Both the position numbers and the translations under genes were made by a program. Positions 17,310-26,978 of a stretch of 64,000 nt of DNA are shown piece after piece. This stretch comes from Cypionkella psychrotolerans (GTDB lineage: Bacteria > Pseudomonadota > Alphaproteobacteria > Rhodobacterales > Rhodobacteraceae), in the NCBI RefSeq assembly GCF_001294535.1, contig NZ_LGIC01000086.1:62001-126000 (forward strand), written 5' to 3'. A model generated the notes under the pieces. The model saw only the letters and a list, made by a program, of their open reading frames with translations. It ran no database searches and was not told the origin of the DNA. The stretch's first letter is position 1. Each line of letters begins with the position of its first letter.

Positions 17310-18220
17310 GCTTTAACCTCAGCCGACTCAAGAATATCGCCCGGTGGCGGCAAATCGCCCTTCACCGCAGGGGACTGGTTCATCAGCATCCGCAGGATCG
17401 TGACCAATTCCTCGCGCAGCGCTTTGCGGTGCGTCACCCGGTCTAACATCCCGTGATCCAACAGATACTCGGCGCGCTGAAAACCCTCAGGCAGCTTCTC
17501 GCGAATGGTTTGCTCAATCACCCTAGGCCCGGCAAAACAGATCAGCGCGTTCGGCTCGGCAATCTGCACATCGCCCAGCATGGCATAAGACGCCGTAACA
17601 CCGCCGGTGGTTGGATGCGTCAAAACCACCACATAGGGCAGCCCGGCCTCTTTCAGCATCTGCACCGCTACCGTCGTGCGCGGCATCTGCATCAAGGACA
17701 AAATCCCTTCCTGCATCCGGGCGCCGCCCGCTGCCGAAAACATCACCAACGGCCGCTTGGTCGCCACCGCCCGCTGCGCCGCCGCAATGATGGCGTTGCC
17801 GACATACATGCCCATCGACCCGGCCATAAAGCTGAAATCCTGCGCCACGGCGATGATCGGCGTGCGGCCAACTTCGCCTTCGGCCACCAGCATCGCCTCA
17901 CGCTCGCCCGTCACCTTTTGCGCCGCTTTCAAGCGATCCGGGTATTTCTTCTGATCGCGAAAATGCAGCGGGTCCACCACGGGTTCCGGCACTTTCACTT
18001 CGACGAACACGCCGACATCAAACAGCCCGATAAACCGATCGCGCGGAGAAATCGCCATATGGTGATCGCAAGAGGTGCAGACGTTCAAATTCGCCGCCAG
18101 TTCGCGGTGAAACAGCATCGTCCCGCATTCCGGGCATTTCGTCCAAAGATTCTCGGGCACCTCGCGGCGCGAAAACAACGAGTTGATCTTCGGGCGGACG
18201 TAGTTTGAAATCCAGTTCAT
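17306..18220 (-). CDS. accD: Acetyl-CoA carboxylase carboxyltransferase subunit beta
   Basis: AccD with AccA transfers the carboxyl group from biotin to acetyl-CoA, giving malonyl-CoA for fatty acid synthesis. The 304-residue protein has the N-terminal four-cysteine zinc finger (C29, C32, C48, C51) and the crotonase-type core with [11 protein letters not shown] and [16 protein letters not shown]. Length and start are normal. Transcribed first in the accD-folC pair. Confidence 0.97.
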   Translation of the reverse strand: MNWISNYVRPKINSLFSRREVPENLWTKCPECGTMLFHRELAANLNVCTSCDHHMAISPRDRFIGLFDVGVFVEVKVPEPVVDPLHFRDQKKYPDRLKAAQKVTGEREAMLVAEGEVGRTPIIAVAQDFSFMAGSMGMYVGNAIIAAAQRAVATKRPLVMFSAAGGARMQEGILSLMQMPRTTVAVQMLKEAGLPYVVVLTHPTTGGVTASYAMLGDVQIAEPNALICFAGPRVIEQTIREKLPEGFQRAEYLLDHGMLDRVTHRKALREELVTILRMLMNQSPAVKGDLPPPGDILESAEVKA

Positions 18221-18344
18221 CGCCTGTCCTGCGGTAACATCGGTCTATCGTCAGATAGTCCGGGGGGGCCGGAAATGCAATCACTGCCACGCCCTCGCTG
18301 GCATCCGCCCGCCGCTGCGACCCGCCACGGCTCCGCCTTACCAC

Positions 18345-18382
18345 TTCATCTTGGCGGAAATACTCCCGCCGGAGGCCTCCCC
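18345..18382 (+). repeat. Dispersed intergenic repeat, copy 1
   Basis: Contains the shared core TTCATCTTGG...AAATACTCCCGCCGGAGGC. Related copies occur near 35929, 46702, 46761, 54366 and 54415, in both orientations and always between genes. Confidence 0.75.
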
Positions 18383-18428
18383 GTTGCAGCCCGCGCACCC
18401 AATTGCAGCCGCTTCATCGTTGCCGCAG

Positions 18429-18451
18429 CGTAGGGTGGGTGCAACCCACCG
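18429..18451. repeat. GTGGGT-type hairpin repeat, copy 1
   Basis: GGTGGGT and ACCCACC form a tight stem within a CGTAGGGTGGGT...ACCCACCG element. The reverse complement of a close relative lies at 46639-46663. This copy is 17 bp after the end of the minus-strand NYN gene and may help end its transcript. Confidence 0.7.
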
Positions 18452-18467
18452 CCCGCATCCAACCCGC

Positions 18468-19115
18468 TCACGCCATATCCAGCCAAACCTGTCCATCACG
18501 GTAGCCGCCCACGATCACATGGCCGGGTTTGGCCACTTCGGGATGCGTCTCGGCCCAATCGCGAAACCGATCATTGCTGACAATCCGCGCGCCCAATTCG
18601 CGGGCCGAGGCCAAAATCACCGGATCGGCGGGCGTGCCCTTGGCCACCACCATCACCCGATCATCTGGCAACCCCAGCAGCTTGCCGAAAGCATGGTCGT
18701 GTTTATACTTGCCCATCAGCTTGTGGCCCGCATTGGCATCAAACACCACGCCGGGCGCATAGCCCGCCGCTGTCAGCATATCCACCACCGCCCGCACCGA
18801 TTCGATCTGCGGCACATTATCCTTCCAATGCATAACGTTAGAGCCATCGACCACGACATATTTCGGCGATGACTGCTTGCGCGCAAACACGCCGCGCCGG
18901 GGTGGGCCGGTAAGCTCAGACACCTGTCGGTGGATGGAATGGGCTGCGCGCCCACGATCCGCCGCCCCGCGCGCAAGCCCTGCCCGCAGCAACAGCCAAG
19001 CACTGGCCAGCAGCATCGGCCCCGCCAGCATCCCCAAATCCTGCCAACCCGGCAGCGCAACCGCTAGGGCAAGCCCGATCCCCGAGGCCAAACAGAGCAA
19101 AAGCGGCACGAACAT
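18468..19115 (-). CDS. Membrane-anchored NYN-domain ribonuclease-like protein
   Basis: 215 residues. Two hydrophobic helices at the N terminus (about 2-20 and 25-44) anchor it, and the rest is a NYN/Zc3h12a-type PIN domain: KYVVVDGSNVMHW (first catalytic Asp), ESVRAVVDMLTAAGY, VVFDANAGHK, ADPVILASARELGARIVSNDRFRDW with further acidic residues. Likely a metal-dependent RNase at the inner membrane. Start at 19115 is set by GGGAG 7 nt upstream; the frame is open further to 19163. Target unknown. Confidence 0.85.
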   Translation of the reverse strand: MFVPLLLCLASGIGLALAVALPGWQDLGMLAGPMLLASAWLLLRAGLARGAADRGRAAHSIHRQVSELTGPPRRGVFARKQSSPKYVVVDGSNVMHWKDNVPQIESVRAVVDMLTAAGYAPGVVFDANAGHKLMGKYKHDHAFGKLLGLPDDRVMVVAKGTPADPVILASARELGARIVSNDRFRDWAETHPEVAKPGHVIVGGYRDGQVWLDMA

Positions 19116-19242
19116 CACATACTCCCACAGACCATTTCGGCACAGGCACTTACGGGGATTCATCCCGCCAAACCCCAGTAAACTGCCAAATCCTTAAAGA
19201 ATCCTTAAATCCAGAATCCTATCCCATTGATTTCAAACATCT

Positions 19243-19266
19243 AAAAAAGGTCCCGAGTTGGGACCC
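19243..19266 (-). terminator. Terminator after paaK
   Basis: Read on the minus strand, GGTCCC/GGGACC forms a 6-bp stem with a 5-nt loop followed by TTTTTT. It starts 10 bp after the paaK stop. Confidence 0.88.
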
Positions 19267-19275
19267 TTGCCAGCC

Positions 19276-20583
19276 TCACACCTTAGGCCGAAGATCAACG
19301 ATCCGCACCGCCTTGCCCTCGCTGCGCGGCACAGAGCCCGGCAGGCCAGCCGCGATCTCAATATTGATCCCCCACATCTGCCGGATCCGCTTGTGCAGGC
19401 CAGCCCCCAACCGCGCCAATTCCGCCGCATCCGCAGCCACCACGGCCTCGACCAGCACCCGCATCGAATCCAGCCGACCATCCCGGCGCAGCTCGATCTG
19501 GAAATGCGGCGCAAGTCCCGGATGCGCCACCACCTGCTCTTCAATCTGGCTGGGAAACACGTTCACCCCGCGCAGGATCATCATGTCATCGCTGCGCCCG
19601 CGAATCCGCTCCAACCGCCGCATCGACCGCGCCGTGCCGGGCAGAATCCGGGTCAAATCGCGCGTCCGATAGCGCACAACCGGCATCGCCTCTTTGGTCA
19701 GCGAGGTCAAAACCAGCTCGCCATATTCCCCGTCTGCCAGCAAAGCACCTGTGTCAGCATCAATAATCTCGGCGAGGAAATGATCTTCCCACAGCGTCAA
19801 CCCGTCCTTGGTTTCCACACATTCAGCCGCCACACCCGGCCCGATCACCTCGGACAGCCCGTAGTTGTCCAGCGCGTGCATATCGAACGCCGTCTCTATC
19901 TCGGCCCGCATCGCGTTGGTCCACGGCTCGCCGCCAAAAATCCCCACCCGCAGCGGACTTTTGCGCGGATCGCGGCCCTGCGCGCGGTATTCATCCAAGA
20001 TCGACAACATGTAAGACGGCGTCGAGCAGATCGTGGTCGCGCCAAAATCCTCAATCAGATTGACCTGCCGATGCGTCATGCCACCCGAGACCGGAACCAC
20101 CGTGCAGCCCATTTTTTCGGCGCCGTAGTGAAAGCCCAAGCCACCGGTAAACAGCCCGTAGCCGAAAGAAATATGCACCACCTCGCCGGGCCGCGTGCCA
20201 CAAGCCCGCATCGTGCGCCGCATCAGATGCGCCCAAGTGTCGATGTCTTTCGCGGTATAGCCCACCACCGTTGGCTTTCCCGTGGTGCCCGATGAAGCGT
20301 GCAGCCGCACCACTTTTTCGCGCGGCACCGCGAACAATCCAAACGGATAATTGGCGCGCAGATCGGCTTTGGTGGTGAAGGGAAACCGCGAAATATCGCT
20401 CAGATGACGTAAATCATCGGGATGCACACCTGCGGCTTTGAAGGCGGCGTTGATATGCGGCACGTTGTGATAGGCATGCGCCAGCGACCATTTCAGACGG
20501 CTGAGTTGTAGCGCCTCAATCTCATCGCGCGAGGCGATTTCAATGGGTTCAAGGGTCAGCCGGTCCGGCGATATATCCAGCAT
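19276..20583 (-). CDS. paaK: Phenylacetate-CoA ligase
   Basis: PaaK activates phenylacetate to phenylacetyl-CoA with ATP. The 435-residue acyl-adenylate protein shows LHASSGTTGKPTVVGYT (about 99-115, ATP binding), DNYGLSEVIGPG, and the late hinge RGRSDDMMILRGVNVFPSQIE. The PaaK C-terminal domain is complete. Other paa genes are absent here, so it may serve a stand-alone aryl-CoA step or act with a cluster elsewhere. Single-gene unit with its own terminator. Confidence 0.92.
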   Translation of the reverse strand: MLDISPDRLTLEPIEIASRDEIEALQLSRLKWSLAHAYHNVPHINAAFKAAGVHPDDLRHLSDISRFPFTTKADLRANYPFGLFAVPREKVVRLHASSGTTGKPTVVGYTAKDIDTWAHLMRRTMRACGTRPGEVVHISFGYGLFTGGLGFHYGAEKMGCTVVPVSGGMTHRQVNLIEDFGATTICSTPSYMLSILDEYRAQGRDPRKSPLRVGIFGGEPWTNAMRAEIETAFDMHALDNYGLSEVIGPGVAAECVETKDGLTLWEDHFLAEIIDADTGALLADGEYGELVLTSLTKEAMPVVRYRTRDLTRILPGTARSMRRLERIRGRSDDMMILRGVNVFPSQIEEQVVAHPGLAPHFQIELRRDGRLDSMRVLVEAVVAADAAELARLGAGLHKRIRQMWGINIEIAAGLPGSVPRSEGKAVRIVDLRPKV

Positions 20584-20751
20584 GCGGTCTCCTCGCCGGA
20601 GCGGCGACTAAGCTTAGAGTTGTGCGATCTTGCGCGCAAATCTGGGCATTGTCATGGCGAGATCAGAATGAAGGGCGGCGATAAGCAGGCAAAAGTTGCG
20701 ACGGGGGCGACCCGCCGCAGCTTTTGCTCAAGGATTCATCACTTCGCGGTG

Positions 20752-21780
20752 TTAGGCTGCCAGCAGATCATGCACCATCGGAATCACCTTCTCGCCGTAA
20801 AGCTGGATACAGCTGATCAGCTGATCATGCGGCTGCGGCCCGGTCGCATATTTCATGTCAAACCGCTGGATTTTCAGATCGCGGATCGTCGCCGCGATCT
20901 TCTTGGCCACGGTTTCCGGCGAGCCGACATAGAGCGAGCCGTGGTGAACTTCCTCCAAGAACCGCTCTTTGGTCGTCGGTGGCCAGCCACGTTCGCGGCC
21001 CAGACGGCCAAACATGGTTTGGTAATGCGGCCAAAGCGCCTCTTGCGCGGCCTCATCGGTTTCCGCGACAAACCCCGGCGAATGGATGCCGATCGGGCGC
21101 ACAGTCTTGCCCAACTGGTCCACCGCGCGATGATAGAGGTCGATATAGGGCAGGAACCGCCGGGGATCGCCGCCGATGATCGCCAGCATCAGTTGTAAAT
21201 CCTGCCGCACCACCCGCACCACCGATTCCGGGCTGCCACCAACGCCGACCCAAGTGGTCAGTTGCTTCGGGCCAACCGGAGGATAAACGATCTGGTTTTT
21301 CAACGCCGTGCGGGTTTCCCCTTGCCACGTCAGGCTAGGCTCTCGCACCAGTTTGGCGAAAATATCCAGCTTTTCCTCGAATAGCAGTTCGTAGTCGTCC
21401 ATCGCATAGCCGAACAACGGATAGCTTTCTGTGAAGCTGCCACGCCCCAAGATCACCTCGGCGCGCCCGTTCGAAATCGCGTTCAGGGTGGAAAACCGCT
21501 GGAACACCCGGATCGGGTCATCCGACGACAGCACCGTCACGGCAGTTCCCAAGTGGATCTTGCTGGTGCGTCCGGCAATCGCCGCTAAGATCACCTCGGG
21601 CGAGGAAATCGCGAAATCCGGGCGGTGATGTTCGCCCAAGCCAATGAAATGCGCCCCCACCTGATCGGCAACCACGGCTTGTTCGACCACATCGCGGATC
21701 ACCTGATCCATCGGTTTCTGTGCCCCCGTGGCGTCGATGGTCACGTCGCCAAAGGTATCAAGGCCAAGTTCAATCGTCAT
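20752..21780 (-). CDS. LLM-class flavin-dependent oxidoreductase
   Basis: 342 residues, bacterial luciferase-like TIM barrel that uses reduced flavin. Typical stretches are HFIGLGEHHRPDFAISSPEVILAAIAGRT, LGTAVTVLSSDDPIRVFQRF and GSLYVGSPETVAKKIA. The true start is 21780 (GGGAG 6 nt upstream); the frame stays open to 22317 but that extension lies across mtlK. It is the last gene downstream of mtlK on the same strand, 118 bp away with a hairpin between. In the described R. sphaeroides polyol operon a fructokinase gene occupies this end. Substrate unknown. Confidence 0.9.
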   Translation of the reverse strand: MTIELGLDTFGDVTIDATGAQKPMDQVIRDVVEQAVVADQVGAHFIGLGEHHRPDFAISSPEVILAAIAGRTSKIHLGTAVTVLSSDDPIRVFQRFSTLNAISNGRAEVILGRGSFTESYPLFGYAMDDYELLFEEKLDIFAKLVREPSLTWQGETRTALKNQIVYPPVGPKQLTTWVGVGGSPESVVRVVRQDLQLMLAIIGGDPRRFLPYIDLYHRAVDQLGKTVRPIGIHSPGFVAETDEAAQEALWPHYQTMFGRLGRERGWPPTTKERFLEEVHHGSLYVGSPETVAKKIAATIRDLKIQRFDMKYATGPQPHDQLISCIQLYGEKVIPMVHDLLAA

Positions 21781-21843
21781 ATCTGTCTCCCAGAGCGGTG
21801 CGGGATGATCCTGCACGGCCATGCTGTTGAGCCAGAGATAGGC

Positions 21844-21877
21844 GCAGCCGCACGTATGGGGAAGTCCGCGCGGCTGC
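21844..21877 (-). terminator. Hairpin between mtlK and LLM oxidoreductase gene
   Basis: GCAGCCGC (21844-21851) pairs with GCGGCTGC (21870-21877), 8 bp with an 18-nt loop and no T run. It may limit read-through from the polyol operon. Confidence 0.45.
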
Positions 21878-21898
21878 ACATCAGCTGTTCGATAGGGA

Positions 21899-23344
21899 TC
21901 AGCCGATGTAAGCGCGCAGCGCCGCTTCCGTACTTTCGTCGCGCACGCGGGCGAGTTGGGTGGCAAAGGCCACTTGGAAGATCGGGTTGTCGGCCAGATC
22001 GCCATAGATCGTGCGTTGATCCAGCCAAGCCTGCGGGTTGCTTTGGGCGGCTTTGGCGGTGACTTGCAAAGCCTCCCAATTCGGATCGTTCGGCGGGATG
22101 TAGGTGCCTTTGTCCGAAGTGCCGGTGCAGTAACGGCACCAAAGCGCTGAGACGAGGGCCAAGCCATCACAAGATTGCCCCGCTGCCAAGCGATCACGCA
22201 ACGGTGGCACGATAAACTTCGGCTGGCGGTTGGAACCGTCAAGGCAAAGACGGCGCTCGGTATCAGCAACTTCGGGGTTCGAGAACCGCTCGACGATCTT
22301 GGCGTAGTAATCCACAAGATTGGTGTTTGGGACCGGGGCGACGGTGGGGATGATCTCGGTGGTTTCCAGTTTATTCAGGAAGCCGAGGATCAGCGGATGC
22401 GCCATCGCCTCATGCACATACTCAATATCCAGCAGACCGCCGGGATAGGCAATGGTGGCGTGGCCGCCGTTCAGGATACGGATTTTCATCGCCTCATAGG
22501 TGTGCACGTTATTGGAAAGCGTGACGCCGACCTTTTCCAAGGGCGGACGACCAGCAGGGAAATTATCCTCCAGCACCCATTGGCGGAAGGGTTCGCAGGT
22601 GACGGGAACCGGATCATCGCCAAGGCCAAAAGCGGCGGCCATAGCGCGCTCGCGCGGGCCTGTAGCGGGGGTGATCCGGTCAACCATGCCGTTCGGAAAG
22701 GCGACATTGGCCTTGATCCAATCGGCCAAAGCGGGGTCGGACAGACGCGCAAGGCCCACGACGGCGGCTTCGGTAACATGACCGTTACCGGGCAGGTTAT
22801 CGCAGGACATTACGGTAAACGGCACAATACCAGCGGCGCGGCGGGCTTTCAGCGCTGCAATGATCGCGCCAAAAGCAGTACGGTGTGGGTTGGCGGCATC
22901 TGCGGCGATTTCCGGCGCTTTCGGGTCAAATTCCCCCGTCGCGGGGTCGATAAAATAGCCACCTTCGGTGACGGTCAGGCTGACAATGCGGATTTCCGGC
23001 TTCGCCATTGCGGCAATCAACGCGGCATTATCCGGCTGCACTTCGATAAAGCCGATCATCGCCCCGATCCGGCGGGCGGATTTTCCTTTCGGGTCCAACT
23101 CGATGATCGACGACAGACAATCCTGCGCCAACATCGCCTCGCGCATCCGCGCATCACCCTCGCGCACGCCCGCGCCAAGGATCGCCCAATCGTGCGCCAA
23201 TCCCATCGCGAACAGATCATCCAAGTAAACCGCCATATGCGCGCGGTGGAAGTTGCCCAGACCGATATGCACAATACCGGGGTTCAGCTTACTGCGATCA
23301 TAGGCAGGCATTTTCGCGGTTTGTGAACTGTCATTCATGTTCAT
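21899..23344 (-). CDS. mtlK: Mannitol 2-dehydrogenase
   Basis: Oxidises D-mannitol (and related polyols) to D-fructose with NAD+. The 481-residue long-chain dehydrogenase has the N-terminal GIVHIGLGNFHRAHMAVYLDDL and the catalytic KxxxxNxxH motif in MKIRILNGGHATIAY. Length equals R. sphaeroides MtlK. It overlaps smoS by 4 bp and is cotranscribed with the polyol ABC transporter. Confidence 0.95.
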   Translation of the reverse strand: MNMNDSSQTAKMPAYDRSKLNPGIVHIGLGNFHRAHMAVYLDDLFAMGLAHDWAILGAGVREGDARMREAMLAQDCLSSIIELDPKGKSARRIGAMIGFIEVQPDNAALIAAMAKPEIRIVSLTVTEGGYFIDPATGEFDPKAPEIAADAANPHRTAFGAIIAALKARRAAGIVPFTVMSCDNLPGNGHVTEAAVVGLARLSDPALADWIKANVAFPNGMVDRITPATGPRERAMAAAFGLGDDPVPVTCEPFRQWVLEDNFPAGRPPLEKVGVTLSNNVHTYEAMKIRILNGGHATIAYPGGLLDIEYVHEAMAHPLILGFLNKLETTEIIPTVAPVPNTNLVDYYAKIVERFSNPEVADTERRLCLDGSNRQPKFIVPPLRDRLAAGQSCDGLALVSALWCRYCTGTSDKGTYIPPNDPNWEALQVTAKAAQSNPQAWLDQRTIYGDLADNPIFQVAFATQLARVRDESTEAALRAYIG

Positions 23345-24111
23345 GCCATCCAGTTGCCGCCGTCAACGCCGAAGCATTGCGCGACGATGTATTCGGCCTC
23401 GGGCGTGGCGAGGAAAATCGCCATTCCAGTCAGGTCCGCTGCAGTGCCCATCCGCCCAAAAGGCACAGCCGCCCCAACTTCGCGCTTTTTCTGGCCCGGC
23501 TGTTTATTTTCATATTTGGCAAAGAACGCATCGACGCCATCCCAATGCTCGCCATCCACCACACCCGGCGCAATCGCGTTGACGTTGATCTTATGTTCGA
23601 TCAACCCCAAGCCAGCGCTTTGCGTCAGGCTGATCACCGCCGCCTTGGTGGCACAGTAAACCGCCACCAACCCCTCGCCCCGACGTCCCGCCTGAGACGC
23701 CATGTTGATGATTTTACCGCCTTTTCCGCGCGCAATCATATGCTTGGTCGCAGCCTGCATACAAAACAACGTGCCCGATACATTCACTGCGAACAAACGG
23801 TCATAATCGGCGCGGGTGATTTCGGCAATCGGCGCGGCAGTGAACAAAGCTGCGTTGTTCACCAGAATATCAAGCCCACCCATCTGCTCAATCGCAGAAG
23901 CAAACCCCGCGTCAATCGAGGCCTGCGAGGTCACATCCAACTGCACCCCAATCGCCTTCGGCCCCAGCGCAGCGGCAGCTTTCGCAACCGCCTCGGCGTT
24001 GATATCGGCCAAGGCAACCGTGGCTCCCTCGGCGATATAGGCGCGCGCGAACTCCAGCCCAATGCCACGGGCCGACCCGGTGATAAGGGCGGTTTTTCCA
24101 GTCAGCCTCAT
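23341..24111 (-). CDS. smoS: Sorbitol (L-iditol) 2-dehydrogenase SmoS
   Basis: Short-chain dehydrogenase, 256 residues, that oxidises D-glucitol to D-fructose and galactitol to D-tagatose. NAD site [15 protein letters not shown] (about 10-24), acidic LADIN after the second strand, NAG-type NNAALF, and the catalytic Tyr/Lys in VYCATKAAV. Overlaps mtlK and smoK by 4 bp each. Identity rests on the conserved operon as well as the SDR motifs. Confidence 0.93.
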   Translation of the reverse strand: MRLTGKTALITGSARGIGLEFARAYIAEGATVALADINAEAVAKAAAALGPKAIGVQLDVTSQASIDAGFASAIEQMGGLDILVNNAALFTAAPIAEITRADYDRLFAVNVSGTLFCMQAATKHMIARGKGGKIINMASQAGRRGEGLVAVYCATKAAVISLTQSAGLGLIEHKINVNAIAPGVVDGEHWDGVDAFFAKYENKQPGQKKREVGAAVPFGRMGTAADLTGMAIFLATPEAEYIVAQCFGVDGGNWMA

Positions 24112-25109
24112 GCGATTGCCTTTCCATCCGCGCCAAAGCGATGCACCTTGCCGTCCTGCGGTGAGAGATAAACCGTGTCACCGTGGCGCAGGTTAACATC
24201 GCCACCCGCCCGCACGGTCATCGAGCCATGGCCTTCGACATTGACATGCAGGAAGGTATCCGAGCCCAGCAGTTCCGCCACCGAAACAACTCCCTTCCAT
24301 TTGCCTGCACTAGTCGAGATATCCATATGCTCGGGACGCACGCCAATCGTCGTGGCTCCCATCGCCTGCGCATCCGCGCCGGTCAAAAGGTTCATCCGGG
24401 GCGAGCCGATAAAGCCGGCGACGAACACATTGGCCGGGTGATTGTACAGATCCAACGGCGAGCCAACCTGCTCGATATTCCCCGCCTGCAGCACCACAAT
24501 CTTGTCGGCCATGGTCATGGCTTCGACCTGATCATGCGTCACATAGATCATCGTGGTTTTCAGCGTATGGTGCAGTTCGGTGATCTCCAACCGCATATTG
24601 CCACGCAACGCCGCATCCAAGTTCGACAACGGCTCATCAAACAGGAACGCTGCGGGTTCACGCACAATCGCGCGGCCGATGGCGACACGCTGGCGCTGAC
24701 CGCCGGAAAGCTGGCCCGGCTTCCGCTCCATATAACTGGTCAGGTTCAGCACCTTGGCGGCGGCGTCGGCCTTTTTGGTCGCCGCTTCAATATCCATCCC
24801 GGCCATTTTCAGCGGGAACATGATGTTTTTGCGCACCGTCATATGCGGATACAAGGCATAAGACTGGAACACCATCGCCAAGCCACGCTTGGCAGGGGGC
24901 AGTGCCGTGGCATCCTTGCCATCAATCTCTATGGTGCCAGATGAGGTATCCTCCAGCCCCGCGATCAGCCGCAGCAGAGTGGATTTGCCGCAGCCCGAAG
25001 GGCCGACGAACACTACGAACTCACCATTCTCAATCGTCAGATCGACGGAAGGAATGACATGCACGTCGCCAAAGGATTTGCGCACCGATTTTAGAACGAT
25101 CTTACCCAT
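24108..25109 (-). CDS. smoK: Polyol ABC transporter ATPase SmoK
   Basis: 333-residue MalK-type ATPase. Walker [10 protein letters not shown] (about 37-45), Q-loop [12 protein letters not shown], signature [14 protein letters not shown], Walker [12 protein letters not shown], and a C-terminal OB-fold regulatory domain. It powers uptake of mannitol and sorbitol with SmoF and SmoG. Seven bp separate it from smoG. Confidence 0.95.
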   Translation of the reverse strand: MGKIVLKSVRKSFGDVHVIPSVDLTIENGEFVVFVGPSGCGKSTLLRLIAGLEDTSSGTIEIDGKDATALPPAKRGLAMVFQSYALYPHMTVRKNIMFPLKMAGMDIEAATKKADAAAKVLNLTSYMERKPGQLSGGQRQRVAIGRAIVREPAAFLFDEPLSNLDAALRGNMRLEITELHHTLKTTMIYVTHDQVEAMTMADKIVVLQAGNIEQVGSPLDLYNHPANVFVAGFIGSPRMNLLTGADAQAMGATTIGVRPEHMDISTSAGKWKGVVSVAELLGSDTFLHVNVEGHGSMTVRAGGDVNLRHGDTVYLSPQDGKVHRFGADGKAIA

Positions 25110-25116
25110 GATTTCC

Positions 25117-25947
25117 TCACTTCACCGCGCCGAAGGTCAGGCCGCGGACCAATTGTTTCTGGCTGAACCAGCCCATGATCAGGATTGGAGCGATGGCCAT
25201 GGTCGAGGCCGCCGAAAGTTTTGCGTAGAACAGACCCTCGGGAGCCGAGAAGCTGGCGATAAACTGCGTCAGTGGTGCCGCATCCGAAGTGGTCAGTTGC
25301 AGCGACCAGAACGCTTCATTCCACGACAGGATGACGTTGAGCAGCAGCGTCGAGGCGATACCGGGCAGCGCCATTGGGGTCAGCACATGGATGATTTCCG
25401 AGGTCAGGCTTGCGCCATCCATCCGCGCCGCCTCAAGGATTTCACCGGGGATTTCCTTGAAGTAGGTGTACAGCATCCAGATCACAATCGGCAGGTTGAT
25501 CAGGGTTCCGATGGCGACCAACCCGGTGCGGGTGTCCAAGAGGCCCGTCACCTTGAAGCCCAGATACATCGGGATCAACACGCCAACTGCTGGCATCATC
25601 TTCGTCGACAGCATCCACATCAGCAGATCTTTGGTCTTTTTGCCGGGAACAAAGGCCATCGACCAAGCCGCAGGGATGCCGATGATCAGCGCCAGAACCG
25701 TGGAGCCGACCGAGATCACCACCGAGTTCATAAAGAACTTACCGTAGCTGTTCTGGGTCTGCACCGCCTGATAGGCTTCGGTTGTCCAAGGCGAGGCCAA
25801 CATCGCGAACGGCGATTTGATCGCGTCGCCCTCGGTGTGGAAACTCATCAGGAAGATCCACAGGATCGGGAAGAAGATCAGAAAACCAACCAGCCATGCC
25901 CCGATGGTAACGATCACTTTGCTATTGGTTGTTGTGCTGCGTGCCAT
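25117..25947 (-). CDS. smoG: Polyol ABC transporter permease SmoG
   Basis: 276 residues with six hydrophobic helices. It is the MalG-type subunit: the EAA loop is [26 protein letters not shown], which docks on SmoK. It lies 9 bp after smoF. Confidence 0.95.
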   Translation of the reverse strand: MARSTTTNSKVIVTIGAWLVGFLIFFPILWIFLMSFHTEGDAIKSPFAMLASPWTTEAYQAVQTQNSYGKFFMNSVVISVGSTVLALIIGIPAAWSMAFVPGKKTKDLLMWMLSTKMMPAVGVLIPMYLGFKVTGLLDTRTGLVAIGTLINLPIVIWMLYTYFKEIPGEILEAARMDGASLTSEIIHVLTPMALPGIASTLLLNVILSWNEAFWSLQLTTSDAAPLTQFIASFSAPEGLFYAKLSAASTMAIAPILIMGWFSQKQLVRGLTFGAVK

Positions 25948-25956
25948 GATTTTTCC

Positions 25957-26829
25957 TCACGCGTCCAGGTTCTTGCCAATCATTCGCATCGCGAAGAAGG
26001 CAACGATATTGGCCAGAATGACCGCGATAATGCCGCCTGCAGAGCCAGCGCCGACGTCGTATTTGACCAGCGACTGGATGTAGACGAGGTAGGAAATCGT
26101 CGTGGTCGCCGTGCCCGGACCGCCGCTGGTGGTGACGAAAATCTCGGCAAACACCGCAAGCAGGAAGATGGTTTGGATCAGGATCACCACCGTCACAGCG
26201 CGGGTCAGATGCGGCACGGTCAGGTAGAAAAACCGGCTCAGCACGCTTGCGCCATCCATCTCAGCGGCCTCTTGCTGCTCGCCATCCAAGGATTGCAACG
26301 AGGTCAGCAGGATCAGCGTCGCAAACGGCAGCCACTGCCAGGCCACGATGCCGATGATCGAGAGCAGCGGGGCTTGGGACAAGAAATCAAACGGCTGCAG
26401 CCCCAACCCTTTGGCGATATGGGCAAACATGCCATTCACCGGGTTCATGAACATGTTTTTCCAGACCAGCGCCGACACGGTGGGCATCACGAAGAACGGC
26501 GCGATCACCAAAACCCGCACAATGCCTTGGCCCCAGAATGGCATGTTCATCAGCAGCGCCAGCAGGATGCCGCCCACCACAGTGATGAACAAAACCCCCA
26601 GCACGATGGCCAGTGTATGCAGGATCGAGGCCAGGAAGGTGCGGTCGGTCAGGAAGTAGTAATAATTGTCAAATCCGGCCCAAGTTGATGGTTTCGGCAC
26701 CAGCAATTTATAGTCCAGAAAGCTGAAGTAGATCGTGGTGACAAGCGGCACGATCATCCACAGAAACAACAGCACGACCGACGGCGCGACCATGAAGCGT
26801 GCGGCAATACGCGAATGCTGGGTGGCCAT
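25957..26829 (-). CDS. smoF: Polyol ABC transporter permease SmoF
   Basis: 290 residues, MalF-type permease with about six helices and the EAA-like loop EAAEMDGASVLSRFFYLTVPHLT. The start at 26829 follows GGAGGAGG by 6 nt; the frame is open to 26850 but those residues are not needed. A hairpin lies in the 149-bp gap behind smoE. Confidence 0.94.
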   Translation of the reverse strand: MATQHSRIAARFMVAPSVVLLFLWMIVPLVTTIYFSFLDYKLLVPKPSTWAGFDNYYYFLTDRTFLASILHTLAIVLGVLFITVVGGILLALLMNMPFWGQGIVRVLVIAPFFVMPTVSALVWKNMFMNPVNGMFAHIAKGLGLQPFDFLSQAPLLSIIGIVAWQWLPFATLILLTSLQSLDGEQQEAAEMDGASVLSRFFYLTVPHLTRAVTVVILIQTIFLLAVFAEIFVTTSGGPGTATTTISYLVYIQSLVKYDVGAGSAGGIIAVILANIVAFFAMRMIGKNLDA

Positions 26830-26935
26830 GTTGAACCTCCTCCGTTGCAAATTTTGGGAAAGGGCGCGGTCGTCTTGAAGCGACTTGTGCGTCAGGTGCG
26901 GCTGGCTGCTTGCAAGCAGAGCCTAGCGCGGAAAA

Positions 26936-26966
26936 GCGGGGCCACCCTTGGGAGATGCAGCCCCGC
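26936..26966 (-). promoter_or_regulatory. Intercistronic hairpin between smoE and smoF
   Basis: GCGGGGC and GCCCCGC form a 7-bp GC stem with a 17-nt loop just after the smoE stop. Such hairpins commonly keep binding-protein mRNA more abundant than the permease message; this role is inferred. Confidence 0.55.
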
Positions 26967-26978
26967 CCTCGTCGCTGG

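Noticed and set aside
21781-22317. N-terminal extension of the LLM oxidoreductase to 521 residues
   Set aside because: The extra part overlaps mtlK in another frame, and the ATG at 21780 has a good ribosome site and the family N terminus.
24889-26688. Open frame of 599 codons opposite smoK, smoG and smoF
   Set aside because: It is rich in His, Gln, Arg and Asp, the usual look of an antisense frame in GC-rich DNA, and the opposite strand carries three unmistakable genes.
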